In this document: in pieces, positions 1 to 8,363 of the stretch
How positions within the stretch are numbered: the first letter of the stretch is position 1
How the letters are laid out: each line of letters opens with the position of its first letter
Assembly (NCBI GenBank): GCA_934589665.1
Contig: CAKTOJ010000014.1
Location: 1 to 26,514 of the forward strand
Length of the DNA: 26,514 bases
Source of the DNA: an uncultured Oscillospiraceae bacterium
Lineage (GTDB): Bacteria > Bacillota > Clostridia > Oscillospirales > Oscillospiraceae
Reading direction: 5' to 3'
Notes under the pieces: model-generated
Told to the model about the DNA's origin: nothing
Database searches by the model: none
What the model saw: the letters and a program-made list of their open reading frames with translations, nothing else
Position numbers and translations under genes: made by a program

Positions 1-769
1 TAAGGGAGCTGGCGCGGAGATTCACGTGGATGCCGCAGCGCAGCTTTTCGACCACTTCCTCCGCCGTGGCACTCTCGTGGTCGCTGCATGGGCCGCCGAG
101 ACGGTAGGCCGCCAGCTCCTTGCCGGAAACATAGGGGGCGTGCCCCTGAAGGTACATCCCGCGCTTGACGCCCTCGTCGATGATGGAGTGCATCCGCTCG
201 CCGTCCTGATAGACGCCGACGAAGTCCATGATTTCCGCGATGCCGACCACATCGTCCATATCCAGAATCTCACCGACCTCCTTCGCACCGAAGGAAGCGC
301 CGGTGCTCTCCAGCTCCGGCACGGCGGGGACGCAGGAGGGAGCCAGCACATACTGGCGCAGGGCGGACTTTTTGGCGTTGTCGAGCATAAAACGGACGCC
401 ATCGATTCCCATTACATTGCCGATCTCGTGCGGATCGGTGCAGATGGTGGTGGTGCCCCACGGAAGGATGGCCCGGCTGAGGTTTTCCGGGATCATCATG
501 GTGCTCTCCACGTGCATGTGCGTGTCGATGTAACCGGGGATCAGATAGCGTCCCTGACCGTCGTATTCATTTTTTGCGGGCAGCTCCGGGGTTTGTCCGG
601 CCTCTCGCACCCGCACGACGAAGCCGTCCAGCACGTCCACCTCGGCGGCGTAAATCTCGCCGGTAAAGACGTTGAAGTACTCTACATTTTTTACCGTCAG
701 ATCACAGGGAATCTTTCCCATAGCGGCCTGAATCAGGCGGCTGCGGTTTTTCTCTTTCAGCGTTCTCAA
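1..769 (-). CDS. ade: Adenine deaminase, N-terminal part (C-terminus beyond window)
   Basis: Deaminates adenine to hypoxanthine and ammonia in purine salvage, in the cytoplasm. About 256 codons are visible; the C-terminus lies beyond the window edge. The amidohydrolase metal site His-x-His-x-Glu (HMHVESTMM) is at about residues 84-92, followed by GTTTICTDPHEIGNVMG at about 105-121, which is the Ade family signature, and by GHAPYVSG further on. I chose a TTG start at 769 because GGAGGGG lies about 8 bases upstream of it. The first in-frame ATG is at 721, codon 17, and has no comparable ribosome site. The gene is transcribed alone, away from the cas operon, from a good promoter at 842-869. The family call is firm. 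Only the start codon and the unseen C-terminus are uncertain. Confidence 0.93.
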   Translation of the reverse strand, partial: MRTLKEKNRSRLIQAAMGKIPCDLTVKNVEYFNVFTGEIYAAEVDVLDGFVVRVREAGQTPELPAKNEYDGQGRYLIPGYIDTHMHVESTMMIPENLSRAILPWGTTTICTDPHEIGNVMGIDGVRFMLDNAKKSALRQYVLAPSCVPAVPELESTGASFGAKEVGEILDMDDVVGIAEIMDFVGVYQDGERMHSIIDEGVKRGMYLQGHAPYVSGKELAAYRLGGPCSDHESATAEEVVEKLRCGIHVNLRASSL

Positions 770-813
770 TGTCTGCCCCTCCGTATAGCGAAAAAAATAG
801 AAGCGCCGACGCG

Positions 814-841
814 GGTCATCACATCGGCCACTGTGCTGACC
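814..841. promoter_or_regulatory. Inverted repeat at the ade transcription start
   Basis: GGTCATCACA and TGTGCTGACC form imperfect 10-base arms (one mismatch) around an 8-base centre. The repeat abuts the -10 box and covers the expected start site, so an operator is more likely than an RNA hairpin. It does not resemble a purine riboswitch, and the binding protein is unknown. Confidence 0.45.
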
Positions 842-869
842 ATTATAACGAATGATATCGAAATGTCAA
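842..869 (-). promoter_or_regulatory. Sigma-A-type promoter for ade
   Basis: Read on the minus strand, a perfect -35 TTGACA (869-864) and a perfect -10 TATAAT (847-842) are separated by 16 bp. The start of transcription would be near 835, about 66 bases ahead of the TTG codon. Confidence 0.8.
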
Positions 870-937
870 TATATAAATTTAGCTAATGTTTCGTATTCGA
901 ATTTTCGGTATCAGGCGGGTGCCGATTTTTCATAAAG

Positions 938-1093
938 ATGAAAAATTGGAACTGGCTTGCGATACTTTTTAGGCGAACGGACATGTGCGGCGGAGCGGTG
1001 TATCAGGTGGATGACATAGAGAAAAAAGTGCTCTGGCAGGAAGAGAATGGCAGAACCGCATTGACTTTTTGGGCAGGAGTCGATATCATATAA
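938..1093 (+). CDS. Possible 51-residue ORF or gene remnant
   Basis: An ATG frame of 51 codons starts MKNWNWLAILF and ends in FWAGVDII. There is no clear ribosome site before the ATG, and the stop codon falls inside the -10 region of the cas promoter. I do not recognise the product. It may be chance, or the tail of a decayed gene. It is listed because it is the only reasonable frame in an otherwise empty stretch. Confidence 0.15.
   Translation: MKNWNWLAILFRRTDMCGGAVYQVDDIEKKVLWQEENGRTALTFWAGVDII
1061..1089 (+). promoter_or_regulatory. Sigma-A-type promoter for the cas operon
   Basis: -35 TTGACT (1061-1066) and -10 TATCAT (1084-1089) are separated by exactly 17 bp. Transcription would start near 1096 and give a leader of about 100 bases that contains the hairpin at 1134-1163. 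Confidence 0.65.
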
Positions 1094-1133
1094 AAAAGAA
1101 GCAAAGCACAGGGCTATTGTCCAGCCCCGCAGC

Positions 1134-1170
1134 AATCAGCTCTGTAAAAATACAGGGCTGATTTTGTTTT
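1134..1170 (+). terminator. Terminator-like hairpin in the cas operon leader (possible attenuator)
   Basis: The arms 1134-1146 (AATCAGCTCTGTA) and 1151-1163 (TACAGGGCTGATT) pair over 13 bp with one G-U, close on an AAAA loop and are followed by TTGTTTT. This is a convincing intrinsic terminator. It lies between the promoter at 1061-1089 and cas3, so it could stop readthrough into the operon or attenuate cas transcription. Confidence 0.7.
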
Positions 1171-1196
1171 ATTCAGCCTGAGAGGAGGGAGAACGG

Positions 1197-3356
1197 GTGG
1201 ATTACTACGCGCATATCGCAAACGACGGCCGGCGCCGTCAGACGGTCGCGGAGCATCTGGAGGGGACGGCTGCGCTGTGTCGGAAATTTGCATCAGCGTT
1301 CGCGGAGGAAGCGGACGGCGAGCTGATGGGCCTTGCGCATGACCTTGGTAAGTGCACCGACGGATTCCAGAAGCGGCTGCTCGACGGCGGGCCGGTCGTT
1401 GACCATGCTGCAGCGGGCGCGATCGCCTGCGCGAAGCTGGGGCGTTCCTGCGCCGCCGTCTGCGTGGCAGGACACCACGGCGGCCTGCCCGATTTCGGTA
1501 ATCTCAGAGAGGACCGGGCGGGGGATGCGACATTCTGCGGGCGGCTGAGAAAGGGAATCGAGGGACAGTATCTTGAAGGCTGCGGCGAGAGCGGCGTGAC
1601 GCTGCCGCAGCTGCCGCCGGAAGCGCCGGAGCAGGATCTGCTCAAGGTCTCATTCCGGACGCGGATGCTCTATTCCTGCCTGGTGGATGCAGATTTTCTG
1701 GACACCGAGCATTTTATGAACGGGGAGCTTGGACGGAGCGGAGCCGATGGGATTCCGACTCTGCTCGGGCGGCTGGAGGCATATATTGCGCCGTGGCAGG
1801 AGCCGAAAACGGAGCTCAACCGTCTGCGCTGTGAAATACTCAGAAGCTGTATGGATGCGGGAGAGAGACCGAAGGGCATTTACACGCTGACGGTTCCGAC
1901 CGGAGGTGGGAAAACTGTGGCGTCGCTCGGCTTTGCGCTGCGCCACGCCGCGGCGCACGGCATGAAGCGGGTGGTTTACGTCATCCCGTATACGTCCATT
2001 ATCGAACAGAACGCGCAGGTGTTTCGGAATATTCTCGGAGAGGGCAATGTACTCGAGCACCACGCCGGCGTGCAGTTCGATCTTTCTGACGGCGCATCGC
2101 CGGAGGAGGTGCGCCGGGCGCTGGCGGCGGAGAACTGGGACATGCCGGTGGTCGTTACCACGGCTGTGCAGTTTTTCGAATCGCTGTATGCCAACCGCTC
2201 GTCCAAATGCAGGAAGCTCCATAATCTGGCTGACAGCGTCATTATTTTCGATGAGGCGCAGATGCTTCCGCTGCCGCATCTGCGGCCCTGCGTGGCGGCG
2301 ATAGCCGCTCTGGCGGAGCAGTTTCACGCCACGGTGGTGCTGTGCACAGCCACGCAGCCGTCCTTGAACGATCTGCTGCGCAGGTATGCGCCGGACTGCG
2401 CTGTGACGGAGCTGTGCCCGCAGACACAGCAGTTCTATGACCGTTTCCGGCGGGTGAGCTTCCGGCAGACCGGTGTGCTGACGGATGAAGCACTGGCGGA
2501 ACGGCTGAATGGGCTGGAGCAGGTACTCTGTATCGTCAACAGCCGGAAAGCGGCGCAGAACATCTTTTCCCTTATGACGCAGGAGGGGAGCTTTCATCTC
2601 TCGACATTGATGACACCGGCCCGGCGGCAGGCGATTTTCGGTGAGATCCGGGAACGCCTGAAAAACGGCCTTCCGTGCCGGGTGGTGTCCACCTCGCTGA
2701 TCGAAGCAGGCGTGGACGTGGATTTTCCCGCGGTCTACCGGGAACTGGCAGGGCTGGATTCCGTTTTGCAGGCGGCAGGGCGCTGCAACCGCGAGGGAAG
2801 GCGGTCGGCGGACGGGAGTATCGTGACGGTTTTTGAGCGGACAGAGCTGCCGCCGGCTCTGTTCCGCACGGCGGTCGGCGCGTCGCGTGAGGCGCTGGCG
2901 GAAGGCCGGGATCCCAGTGCGCAGGAGACGATGGTGCGCTACTTCAGAAGCCTGCGGGAGCTGACAGGCGACGCGTTGGACAAGCTGAAGGTTGTGCAGG
3001 CGTTTGAAGAGGGGATCGAAGGCTGTGCGCTGCCGTTCCGTGCCGTGGCGGAGAAATTCCGCCTGATCGATCAGAATGCCTATACGATCTACATTCCTGA
3101 TGGCGAGGGGGCAGCGCTTGTCGAGCGGTTGAGAGCGAGTGAGTGCTCGCGGGAGCTCTACCGCGCGCTGGGGCGTTATGCGGTCTCCGTTTACGAGCCG
3201 CATTTTCAAAAGCTCTGTGCCGCGGGCGCGCTGCTGACGGCGCGTGAGGTTTCTGTGCTGGACGCTGACAGCGCGATTCTGAACGACATGACCCTATACA
3301 GCGATGTGACGGGACTTTCGTTAGAGCCGGAAACCGGCAGGGCGGAGTTTATCTGA
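1197..3356 (+). CDS. cas3: CRISPR-associated helicase/nuclease Cas3 (type I-C)
   Basis: Single-stranded-DNA nuclease and 3'-5' helicase that Cascade recruits to degrade target DNA. An N-terminal HD nuclease domain shows His20, His48-Asp49 (HDLGK), His70 and His93-His94 (GHHGG). The superfamily 2 helicase part follows, with Walker A TGGGKT at 234-239, DEAQ at 351-354, TAT at 383-385 and motif VI QAAGRCNREGR at 524-534. The length, 719 residues, fits fused HD-helicase Cas3 proteins of type I-C. The start is GTG with AGGAGGGAG about 6 bases before it. It is the first gene of the operon, and cas5c begins 28 bases after its stop. All key motifs are intact, so it should be active. Confidence 0.97.
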   Translation: MDYYAHIANDGRRRQTVAEHLEGTAALCRKFASAFAEEADGELMGLAHDLGKCTDGFQKRLLDGGPVVDHAAAGAIACAKLGRSCAAVCVAGHHGGLPDFGNLREDRAGDATFCGRLRKGIEGQYLEGCGESGVTLPQLPPEAPEQDLLKVSFRTRMLYSCLVDADFLDTEHFMNGELGRSGADGIPTLLGRLEAYIAPWQEPKTELNRLRCEILRSCMDAGERPKGIYTLTVPTGGGKTVASLGFALRHAAAHGMKRVVYVIPYTSIIEQNAQVFRNILGEGNVLEHHAGVQFDLSDGASPEEVRRALAAENWDMPVVVTTAVQFFESLYANRSSKCRKLHNLADSVIIFDEAQMLPLPHLRPCVAAIAALAEQFHATVVLCTATQPSLNDLLRRYAPDCAVTELCPQTQQFYDRFRRVSFRQTGVLTDEALAERLNGLEQVLCIVNSRKAAQNIFSLMTQEGSFHLSTLMTPARRQAIFGEIRERLKNGLPCRVVSTSLIEAGVDVDFPAVYRELAGLDSVLQAAGRCNREGRRSADGSIVTVFERTELPPALFRTAVGASREALAEGRDPSAQETMVRYFRSLRELTGDALDKLKVVQAFEEGIEGCALPFRAVAEKFRLIDQNAYTIYIPDGEGAALVERLRASECSRELYRALGRYAVSVYEPHFQKLCAAGALLTAREVSVLDADSAILNDMTLYSDVTGLSLEPETGRAEFI

Positions 3357-3384
3357 ATAACGAACGATGAAAGGGAGGGATTTC

Positions 3385-4047
3385 ATGCCGATTCAAGTGG
3401 AAGTTTGGGGCGACTATGCGTGCTTCACGCGTCCGGAAATGAAAACGGAACGTGTCAGCTATGATGTAATGACCCCATCGGCGGCCCGCGGGCTGCTGGA
3501 GAGCATCTACTGGCACCCGGGCCTGAAATGGGTCGTCGACCGCATTCATGTGTGCGCGCCGATCCGATTTACCAACATCCGCCGCAACGAGGTGAAGGAC
3601 ACCATCAGCGCCCGCAGGGTAAAGACGGTGATGGAGAAGGGAGCGGGAGAGCTGTACCTTGCCGCGCCGGAGAGCATCCAGCAGCGGGCGGCCATGGTGC
3701 TGCGGGATGTGCATTACGTGATCGACGCGCATTTCGATATGACGGAAAAAGCGGCCCCCGGCGACAATCCCGGCAAATTTCAGGACATCCTCAAGCGGCG
3801 GCTGGAGCGCGGACAGTGCTACAGCATGCCGTACTTTGGTACGCGGGAGTTCCCAGCGCACTTTCGGCGCTGTACGGTTCTGCCGCCCTGCCCCGAGGAG
3901 CTGAAAGGCACGCGGGATCTGGGCTGGATGCTCTGGGATATGGACTACGGCGACCCGCAGAACATAACACCGAAATTCTTCCGGGCCAGTCTGGCGGATG
4001 GCGTGATGAATGTGCCGCCGCCGGAGAGCGGGGAGGTGAGAGGATGA
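3385..4047 (+). CDS. cas5c: Cas5c, pre-crRNA endonuclease and Cascade subunit
   Basis: In type I-C, which lacks Cas6, Cas5c cleaves pre-crRNA at the base of the repeat hairpin and then caps the crRNA 5' handle in Cascade. The protein has 220 residues and the family N-terminus VEVWGDYACFTRPE. Tyr42 in SIYWHP matches the catalytic Tyr (Y46) of the Bacillus halodurans enzyme. By alignment from memory, Lys131 in NPGKF matches its catalytic Lys, while the following His is Phe132 here. I prefer the ATG at 3385, with GGGAGG about 6 bases upstream, over one at 3367. The stop overlaps the cas8c start as ATGA, implying coupled translation. Confidence 0.95.
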   Translation: MPIQVEVWGDYACFTRPEMKTERVSYDVMTPSAARGLLESIYWHPGLKWVVDRIHVCAPIRFTNIRRNEVKDTISARRVKTVMEKGAGELYLAAPESIQQRAAMVLRDVHYVIDAHFDMTEKAAPGDNPGKFQDILKRRLERGQCYSMPYFGTREFPAHFRRCTVLPPCPEELKGTRDLGWMLWDMDYGDPQNITPKFFRASLADGVMNVPPPESGEVRG

Positions 4048-5786
4048 TCCTGCAAGCGCTGACGCAGTATTATGAGGATCTCCTCAGCCGGGGAAAGATC
4101 GATGCGCCCGGCTGGGCGCCTGCAAGGATCAGCTACGCGCTGTGTCTGGATGCGGATGGACGGCTGACGCAGATCGTTCCCACCATGGAAGAGACACTGA
4201 AGGGAAAGAAAACCGTTTTGCAGCCGCAGACGATGGCCCTGCCCGCGGCGGTCAAGCGCACGGCCGGTATTGCCGCAAATTTTTTGTGGGATAACTCCGC
4301 GTATCTCCTCGGCATTGACCAAAAGGGAAAGCCCGAGCGAAGCCACGAGTGCTTCACCGCCGCGGCGAAGCTGCACCATGAGGTGCTCGACGGCGCGGAT
4401 TCCCCCGACGCCCGCGCGATCCTGCGCTTTTTCGACAGCTGGGATTCAGGGAAAGCGGCGGAGCATCCGGCGCTTTTCGGGCAGCTGGAGGAGGTGACAG
4501 CGGGAGCAAATCTCATCTTCCGTGTGGATGGACGCTTTCCGCAGAAGGATGCCGCCATTCGGGATGCATGGCAGAGAAGCCGGGAGAGCGGCAGCCCGGA
4601 CGCGGTGCGGATGCAGTGCCTTGTGACCGGACGGGAGGATGAGATCGCGGCGGTCCACCCGGCGGTCAAGGGTGTGCGGGATGCGCAGTCCAGCGGTGCG
4701 GCACTGGTGTCGTTCAATGCACCGGCGTTCTGCTCCTATGGACGCGAGCAGAGCTACAATGCACCCATTGGAAAATACGCCGCCTTTGCCTACACCGCTG
4801 CACTGAACCATCTGCTTGCCGACCGGAACAATGTGCAGCTCATCGGCGACACCACCGTGGTCTGCTGGGCGGAGGGCGCGGAGGAGGCTTATCAGACCTT
4901 TGGCGTTGCGGCGCTGTTTGGCGGGGCGGTGCCCGGCCTGTCGGAAAATGACCTGCGCGCAGCGCTCAGACGGCTGGCGGAGGGACTTCCGTGCGACGAT
5001 CTCGGCGTCGATCCGAAGAGGACATTTTATATCCTGGGGCTTGCACCCAACGCGGCGCGGCTCTCCGTGCGCTTCTTTCTGCGCGACAGCTTCGGCGCGC
5101 TGATGAAGAACGTGAACGACCACTATGAGCACATGGAGATCGTGCGGCCCGCCTATGAAAAGTTCAGCTATCTTCCGCTGTGGGCGATGCTGCGGGAAAC
5201 CGTAAACCTGAACTCCCGTGACAAAATGCCGTCGCCCGCGATGGCCGGTGCAACGGCCCGCGCCGTGCTTTCCGGCGGGCGCTATCCTGCCTCACTGCTC
5301 GAAGGCGTGATGCTCCGCATCCGCGCGGAGCGGACCATTACGTGGGGCCGCGCCGCGATCATCAAGGCGTATTATCTGAAAAATCCACATAAAGACTGTC
5401 CGGAGGAGGTTTTGACCGTGAGCCTGAATGAAGCAAGCACCAACCCCGCCTATACGCTTGGCCGCCTGTTTTCCGTCTATGAGGCGGTGCAGCAGGCCGC
5501 AAATCCCGGCATCAACGCAACGATCAAGGATAAATATTTCAATTCCGCGGCGGCAATGCCCGCCAGCATTTTCCCTGTGCTGAACAATCTTTGCCAGAAG
5601 CATCTGCGCAAGCTGGAGCCCGGACGGCGCATTTCTTACGATAAGCAGATCATGGAGCTCAAGGGCGTTCTGGGCGAGAGCTATCCCGCGCGTATGACGC
5701 TGGCCCAGCAGGGCGCGTTTGACCTCGGCTACTATCACCAGACACAAAAACGGTACACAAAGAAGGGAGAAAATGAAAATGTCTGA
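4044..5786 (+). CDS. cas8c: Cas8c (Csd1), large subunit of type I-C Cascade
   Basis: Large subunit of the type I-C effector complex, which recognises the PAM and helps recruit Cas3. The 580-residue protein starts MILQALTQYYEDLL and carries typical Csd1 stretches such as AANFLWDNSAYLLG and SFNAPAFCSYGREQSYNAP. Its C-terminal part holds ITWGRAAIIKAYYLKN and ASTNPAYTLGRLFSVYEAVQ. In known I-C systems the small subunit Cas11c is made from an internal start inside cas8c, so this C-terminal region may be translated twice; no internal start was verified here. The start is the ATG overlapping the cas5c stop, with GGGGAGGTGAGAGG upstream. The same frame is open back to 3528, but that part lies inside cas5c. 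Confidence 0.95.
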   Translation: MILQALTQYYEDLLSRGKIDAPGWAPARISYALCLDADGRLTQIVPTMEETLKGKKTVLQPQTMALPAAVKRTAGIAANFLWDNSAYLLGIDQKGKPERSHECFTAAAKLHHEVLDGADSPDARAILRFFDSWDSGKAAEHPALFGQLEEVTAGANLIFRVDGRFPQKDAAIRDAWQRSRESGSPDAVRMQCLVTGREDEIAAVHPAVKGVRDAQSSGAALVSFNAPAFCSYGREQSYNAPIGKYAAFAYTAALNHLLADRNNVQLIGDTTVVCWAEGAEEAYQTFGVAALFGGAVPGLSENDLRAALRRLAEGLPCDDLGVDPKRTFYILGLAPNAARLSVRFFLRDSFGALMKNVNDHYEHMEIVRPAYEKFSYLPLWAMLRETVNLNSRDKMPSPAMAGATARAVLSGGRYPASLLEGVMLRIRAERTITWGRAAIIKAYYLKNPHKDCPEEVLTVSLNEASTNPAYTLGRLFSVYEAVQQAANPGINATIKDKYFNSAAAMPASIFPVLNNLCQKHLRKLEPGRRISYDKQIMELKGVLGESYPARMTLAQQGAFDLGYYHQTQKRYTKKGENENV

Positions 5787-6669
5787 GCCCATTAAGAACC
5801 GGTATGAATTCGTGGTATTTTTTGATGTCGAAAACGGCAATCCCAACGGTGACCCCGACGCGGGCAATATGCCGCGCGTCGATCCGGAGACCGGCTATGG
5901 TCTGGTGACGGATGTATGCCTCAAGCGGAAGATTCGCAACTACGTGGAGACGGCAAAGGAAGGAGAGAGCGGCTATCGCATTTACATCAAGGACGGCGTA
6001 CCCCTGAACACCAGCGACAAGGAAGCCTGCGACTATGTCGGCGTTGCGCCGGACAAGCTTAAGGAAGCGAAGAAGAACGATAAGGAGCTGGACGTCAAGC
6101 TGCGTGACTTCATGTGCTCCAACTTCTACGATATCCGCACCTTCGGTGCCGTGATGACCACCTTTGTCAAGGGTGCGCTCAACTGCGGTCAGGTGCGCGG
6201 CCCCGTACAGCTGGGTTTTGCCCGCAGCATTGATCCGATCCTGCCGCAGGAGGTCACCATCACCCGCGTTGCCATCACCACCGAGGCGGACGCGGAGAAA
6301 AAGGGCACGGAGATGGGCCGGAAATACATCGTCCCCTATGGCCTTTACCGGGTGGAGGGCTACGTCTCTGCCAATCTGGCCCGCAAAACCACCGGATTCT
6401 CGGAGGAGGACCTGAACCTGCTGTGGACGGCCATTCTGAATATGTTTGAAAACGACCACTCCGCCGCCCGCGGCAAAATGGCCGTGCGGGAGCTGATCGT
6501 TTTCCGGCATGAGACGGAGCTTGGCTGCGCGCCCGCGCACAAGCTGTTCGATCTGGTGAAGGCTGCGCATAAGGACGACGTCACCGTACCGAGAAGCTAC
6601 GAGGATTATACGGTCACGGTGGACGAAGCGAATCTGCCCGGCGGTGTGACCTGCACGCGGATGGGGTGA
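5779..6669 (+). CDS. cas7c: Cas7c (Csd2), backbone subunit of type I-C Cascade
   Basis: Backbone subunit that lines up along the crRNA in type I-C Cascade. The N-terminus MSEPIKNRYEFVVFFDVENG followed by NPNGDPDAGNMPR is the near-invariant Csd2 signature. About 296 residues is the usual family length. Two in-frame ATGs lie close together, at 5773 and 5779. I chose 5779 because GGGAG (5765-5769) is then about 9 bases away rather than 3, but 5773 is possible. Either start overlaps the end of cas8c. The stop overlaps the GTG of cas4. Confidence 0.96.
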   Translation: MSEPIKNRYEFVVFFDVENGNPNGDPDAGNMPRVDPETGYGLVTDVCLKRKIRNYVETAKEGESGYRIYIKDGVPLNTSDKEACDYVGVAPDKLKEAKKNDKELDVKLRDFMCSNFYDIRTFGAVMTTFVKGALNCGQVRGPVQLGFARSIDPILPQEVTITRVAITTEADAEKKGTEMGRKYIVPYGLYRVEGYVSANLARKTTGFSEEDLNLLWTAILNMFENDHSAARGKMAVRELIVFRHETELGCAPAHKLFDLVKAAHKDDVTVPRSYEDYTVTVDEANLPGGVTCTRMG

Positions 6670-7328
6670 TCTATTCCGAGGAGGACTTCCTCCAGCTCTC
6701 CGGCTTACAGCACTTCAAATTCTGCCGGCGGCAGTGGGCGCTGATCCATGTGGAAAATCAATGGGCGGAAAACTACCGCACGACGGATGGCGCGATCCTG
6801 CACGAAAACGCGCACAACGGTGATTTTACCGAGAGCCGGGGCGATATTCTCATCACGCGCGATATGCGCATATTCTCCCGCACGCTCGGTGTTTCAGGCG
6901 CGTGCGATGTGCTGGAATTTCACCGCGGTGCAATAGGAATACCGCTTAAGGATCGCAAAGGGCTGTGGCAGCCCTATCCCGTTGAGTATAAGCGCGGCAG
7001 GCCGAAAGAAAGCAGCGAGGATATGCTCCAGCTCTGCGGACAGGCGATGTGTCTGGAGGAAATGCTTTGCTGCGAGATCCCGTGCGGCGCGCTGTATTAC
7101 GGTGAACTGCGCCGCCGTACGGAGGTGGAATTTACCGCGAAGCTTCGGCAGGAGGTAGGCGCGCTCCTTGCCGAAATGCATGCTCTGTACGACCGCGGCA
7201 GAACGCCGAAGGTCAAGCCGACGAAGGCGTGCAATGCCTGCTCGCTTAAAGAGCTGTGCCTGCCAAAGCTGATGCGGGGAAGGTCTGTTTCCTCATATCT
7301 GCGCGGCGCGATGGAGGGAGAGCGATGA
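6666..7328 (+). CDS. cas4: Cas4 exonuclease of spacer acquisition
   Basis: RecB-like Fe-S nuclease that works with Cas1-Cas2 to trim and orient prespacers so that they carry the correct PAM. The 220-residue protein has one Cys near the N-terminus (Cys20, FKFCRRQW) and three near the C-terminus (Cys189, Cys192, Cys198), the four ligands of the 4Fe-4S cluster. Nuclease residues are visible as Asp81 (SGACD) and Glu107-x-Lys109 (PVEYKRG). The start is GTG, overlapping the cas7c stop by four bases. The end overlaps the cas1 start as ATGA. All expected residues are present. Confidence 0.95.
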   Translation: MIYSEEDFLQLSGLQHFKFCRRQWALIHVENQWAENYRTTDGAILHENAHNGDFTESRGDILITRDMRIFSRTLGVSGACDVLEFHRGAIGIPLKDRKGLWQPYPVEYKRGRPKESSEDMLQLCGQAMCLEEMLCCEIPCGALYYGELRRRTEVEFTAKLRQEVGALLAEMHALYDRGRTPKVKPTKACNACSLKELCLPKLMRGRSVSSYLRGAMEGER

Positions 7329-8356
7329 GACAGCTTTTGAACACGCTTTTTGTTACGTCGGAGGACATTTACCTTTCACTCGACGGGGAGAATGTAGTGG
7401 CCAACCGGGACGGGGAGGCGGTTGCCCGCTATCCGCTGCACACACTGCAAAGCATTGTCTCTTTCGCCTACGCCGGTGCGTCGCCCGCTCTGATGGGGGC
7501 GTGCGCCCAGCGGGAGATCGGGCTCGCGTTCTGCTCGCCGCGCGGGAAATTTCTCGCGCGGGTCACCGGACAGATGCAGGGAAATGTTCTGCTGCGGCGA
7601 ATGCAGTACCGCGCGGCGGACGATCCGGCGCAGAGCTGCCGCATCGCCGGAATAATGATCTTCGGCAAGGTCTATAACGCAAGATGGAGCGTGGAGCGCA
7701 CGCGGCGCGACCACGCGCTGCGCATCGACGACGGGCGGTTTTCCGCCGTGTCCGGGCAGCTGCACGGACTTTTGCCGCAGATCATGCGGGAAACATCGCT
7801 CGAGAGCCTGCGGGGCCTTGAGGGTGTTGGCGCGGCGGCGTATTTCAGCGTGCTGGATGATATGATTCTGCAGGGAAAAGAGACGTTTTTCTTCCGCGGT
7901 CGCAGCCGCCGTCCGCCGCTTGACGCGTTCAATGCACTGCTGTCTTTTGCATATAGTCTGCTTGCGCATGACTGTGCGTCGGCACTTGAAAGTGTTGGGC
8001 TGGATGCCTATGTCGGCTATCTGCATCGGGACCGGCCGGGGAGAGAGTCTCTGGCACTCGACCTGATGGAGGAGCTGCGTCCCTGCTTTGCCGACCGTTT
8101 TGTGCTCACGCTCATCAACAACCGCATTATTAAATCGAGCGATTTTGACTTCCGTGAGAGCGGTGCGGTGCTTTTGACGGATGCGGGGCGCAGAACCTTC
8201 CTGCAAAGGTGGCAGGAGCGGAAAAAAGAGACTGTCACGCATCCGTTTCTTGAAGAAAAAATGCCGTGGGGCTTGGTGCCGTATGTGCAAAGCCTTCTTC
8301 TGGCACGGTATCTCCGGGACGATCTGGACGAATATCCACCTTTTTTGTGGAAGTGA
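7325..8356 (+). CDS. cas1: Cas1 integrase
   Basis: Metal-dependent integrase that, with Cas2, inserts new spacers at the leader end of the array. It has 343 residues. The likely catalytic residues are Glu166 in LRGLEGVGAAAYF, His234 in GYLHRDRPGR and an acidic residue in the following ALDLMEELRP (Asp246 or Glu249-250). The N-terminus MRQLLNTLFVTSEDIYLSLD is typical of type I-C Cas1. The start is the ATG overlapping the cas4 stop; the frame is open further upstream but only inside cas4. cas2 follows 7 bases after the stop. Confidence 0.96.
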   Translation: MRQLLNTLFVTSEDIYLSLDGENVVANRDGEAVARYPLHTLQSIVSFAYAGASPALMGACAQREIGLAFCSPRGKFLARVTGQMQGNVLLRRMQYRAADDPAQSCRIAGIMIFGKVYNARWSVERTRRDHALRIDDGRFSAVSGQLHGLLPQIMRETSLESLRGLEGVGAAAYFSVLDDMILQGKETFFFRGRSRRPPLDAFNALLSFAYSLLAHDCASALESVGLDAYVGYLHRDRPGRESLALDLMEELRPCFADRFVLTLINNRIIKSSDFDFRESGAVLLTDAGRRTFLQRWQERKKETVTHPFLEEKMPWGLVPYVQSLLLARYLRDDLDEYPPFLWK

Positions 8357-8363
8357 GGCGATT

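Larger units (their letters stand above)
770..1196. other. Intergenic control region between ade and cas3
   Basis: This 427-base stretch holds the minus-strand ade promoter and its palindrome on the left, and the plus-strand cas promoter and terminator-like hairpin on the right. Between them (about 890-1060) I see no recognisable gene, only a weak 51-codon plus-strand frame described separately. Confidence 0.6.

Noticed and set aside
770..841. Purine riboswitch in the ade leader
   Set aside because: The leader is only about 66 bases and lacks a three-way-junction core; the only structure is a palindrome at the start site.
26..886. A 286-codon plus-strand frame at the left end
   Set aside because: It is the antisense shadow of ade; the minus strand gives a clear adenine deaminase with metal-binding motifs.
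911..1135. A 74-codon minus-strand frame ahead of cas3
   Set aside because: No ribosome site, overlaps the cas promoter, and resembles no known product.
1650..3209. A 519-codon minus-strand frame inside cas3
   Set aside because: Shadow frame in GC-rich DNA; the Arg/His/Gln-rich product has no motif and the plus strand carries all Cas3 motifs.
3528..4043. Upstream extension of cas8c
   Set aside because: The frame is open but lies inside cas5c; the family N-terminus and ribosome site are at 4044.
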